Translations under genes and position numbers: made by a program
Notes under the pieces: generated by a model
Databases searched by the model: none
Seen by the model: only the letters and a program-made list of their open reading frames with translations
What the model was told of the DNA's origin: nothing
Assembly (NCBI RefSeq): GCF_000611675.1
Contig: NZ_JATV01000019.1
Coordinates: 1 to 61,136 of the forward strand
Length of the DNA: 61,136 bases
Origin: Flavobacterium succinicans LMG 10402
GTDB taxonomy: Bacteria; Bacteroidota; Bacteroidia; Flavobacteriales; Flavobacteriaceae
Direction of reading: 5' to 3'
Shown: in pieces, positions 60,248 to 61,136 of the stretch
Layout: each line of letters starts with the position of its first letter
Position numbering within the stretch: position 1 is the stretch's first letter

Positions 60248-60347
60248 TTTTGAATTTGAATTTTGAATTTTGAATTTTGAATTTTGAATTTGAATTTTGA
60301 ATTTGAATTTTGAATTTGAATTTTGAATTTGAATTTTGGAATTTGGA
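60248..60347. repeat. TTTGAA/TTTTGAA microsatellite
   Basis: About 100 bases of tandem 6- and 7-mers, TTTGAAT and TTTTGAAT, repeated roughly 14 times with shifting phase. No coding frame. It is prone to slippage and may vary between strains. Confidence 0.8.
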
Positions 60348-60432
60348 ATTATTCAGATTGCATACCATTATTACAGAAAATTTTTATATTTTTTGATAAA
60401 AAAATAATATATTTGAAAAAAATTAAGTGAAG

Positions 60433-60480
60433 CAAACCTTCGCTTATACAACCAAATATAGGTGTATATACGAAGGTTTG
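60433..60480 (-). terminator. Long hairpin downstream of the 131-residue gene
   Basis: Arms CAAACCTTCGCTTATACAAC plus C (60433-60453) and GGTGTATATACGAAGGTTTG (60461-60480) pair with two bulged bases around a 7-base loop. On the minus strand it follows the gene's stop by 30 bases and leads into a T-rich stretch, so it can serve as a terminator. It is also a candidate stem of a recombination site. Confidence 0.5.
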
Positions 60481-60509
60481 TTTCGTGTATATGCTAGTTG
60501 TGCGAGATG

Positions 60510-60905
60510 CTACTGCAAATCGTAAATAGAAAACACTATACCTATACAATACAGCTCTCCATCTTCATAAATATTAAAAGTTGAATGATGAATTTCTGTA
60601 TCGTAGCACCAGCTGCATTTTTTTTGTCTGTTGTCCCAGTCAGCATAGATTTTGTTTTTAGAAGTAACATCTCCTTTTTTTACTTTTAAGTTTTTAGAAG
60701 TAACTCTAAAATAACCCCCAGTATAACAATCAACTTCTTCGTCTATTGCTCCTACAAATTCCATTAAATCATCGGAAGCACCATAAACAATAACTAATCC
60801 ATTTTCTTTAGCTTGTTTTATTTCTTGTTTTGTTATTTCATTTCCGTATTCTCTACCATTTAATTTTTTAGCAAAATCATTGTGTGTTAAAAATTTTTGT
60901 TCCAT
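60510..60905 (-). CDS. Orphan 131-residue cytosolic protein of unknown function
   Basis: The protein (MEQKFLTHNDFAKKLNGREY at its start) has no signal or membrane segment. It carries the segment GLVIVYGASDDLMEFVGAID followed by EEVDCYTGGYFRV, a pattern I have met in small proteins of phages, plasmids and cassettes, and later a C-x2-C pair (CSWCYD) and FNIYEDGELYCIGIVFSIYD. No named family is recognised. It stands alone between a 9-bp inverted repeat (60497-60505 and 60945-60953) and beside an attC-like palindrome, which suggests a mobile cassette. Confidence 0.75.
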   Translation of the reverse strand: MEQKFLTHNDFAKKLNGREYGNEITKQEIKQAKENGLVIVYGASDDLMEFVGAIDEEVDCYTGGYFRVTSKNLKVKKGDVTSKNKIYADWDNRQKKCSWCYDTEIHHSTFNIYEDGELYCIGIVFSIYDLQ

Positions 60906-60944
60906 TTTTTATATAATTTAATTAGTTAGTAAATAAAAGCACCA

Positions 60945-61080
60945 TCGCACAACAGCAGTTACACAAGATTTGGGTTTTAGGCTAACTACGAAGCTGGTTT
61001 TGTGTCTAAAAGTTCTATCTTTAACCGAAAGTTAAGGAATACTTAACCCCAAACCTCGTGTAGCTGCGAAACGTTATAGC
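60945..61080 (-). repeat. attC-like imperfect palindrome
   Basis: On the minus strand GCTATAAC (61080-61073) is followed by a 23-base arm (61067-61045), an inner region with its own small hairpin (CTTTAAC/GTTAAGG), the opposing arm (60978-60955, 19 of 23 pairs) and GTTGTGCGA (60953-60945). Short R-box-like ends around a long imperfect stem are how integron attC sites are built. The R boxes deviate from RYYYAAC/GTTRRRY by one or two bases, so this is a candidate only. Confidence 0.35.
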
Positions 61081-61136
61081 ACATAGCTCCGTTGAAAAGA
61101 CACAGCCGACATCAACCAGACGTTTTGCAACTGAAA

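Noticed and set aside
60248..60347. Possible CRISPR or coding repeat
   Set aside because: Simple 6-7-base microsatellite with shifting phase, no spacers and no useful frame.

Overview
The window looks like a chromosomal segment of a Flavobacterium-type bacterium (Bacteroidota). The evidence is low GC, Bacteroidota promoter boxes of the form TAnnTTTG at short distances before many genes, a SusC/SusD pair with a propeller/Y_Y_Y regulator, menaquinone genes, a fused ResB-CcsA cytochrome c maturation protein, and intergenic repeats of a kind I associate with flavobacterial genomes. No rRNA, tRNA or CRISPR array was recognised.

Layout. 1-1.2 kb: the end of an IS1595-type insertion sequence that seems to cut off the 3' end of a DUF4062 gene. 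1.2-13 kb: housekeeping genes, mostly on the minus strand (TPR protein, UPF0173 hydrolase, menA, menB, a CvfB-like S1 protein, DUF2853, menD), with an exported M28 peptidase, a GNAT enzyme and a tRNA-dihydrouridine synthase on the plus strand. A dense repeat cluster lies at 11.3-11.9 kb. 13-24 kb (minus strand): glutathione peroxidase, CcsBA, kdsB, a RecD-like helicase, a broken LysR gene, a TsaC/YrdC-type enzyme and a UvrD/PcrA helicase. 24-33 kb: lipoprotein, TSUP permease, tsaE-GNAT-alanine dehydrogenase, DUF4258, ung, MutS2 without a Smr domain, and a DCC thiol oxidoreductase. 33.4-38.7 kb: a glycogen operon glgC-glgE-glgB on the minus strand.

39.8-59.9 kb is the main accessory region: a beta-glucan polysaccharide utilisation locus (PUL). 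A membrane-anchored sensor/LuxR-HTH regulator faces away from susC-susD. These are followed by the remains of a probable surface glycan-binding protein, a GH30, and then a tightly packed operon: GH30 lipoprotein, GH5-CBM6, GH16 lipoprotein, an exported DNase I-like phosphodiesterase, an exported ADP-ribosylglycohydrolase-like protein, a GH3 and an SGNH/SASA-type esterase. It closes with a GH3 C-terminal remnant and a strong terminator. GH30, GH16, GH5 and GH3 together suggest a beta-1,3/1,6-glucan such as laminarin, yeast or fungal glucan, or bacterial cyclic beta-glucan. The phosphodiesterase, ARH-like protein and esterase suggest a decorated glucan, and this is the most interesting part of the window.

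60-61.1 kb: a structured repeat, a microsatellite, and a lone 131-residue gene flanked by a perfect 9-bp inverted repeat and an attC-like imperfect palindrome, possibly a gene cassette. At least five intergenic copies or pieces of one hairpin-containing repeat family are scattered through the window (2.4, 29.1, 33.3, 49.9 and 60.1 kb).
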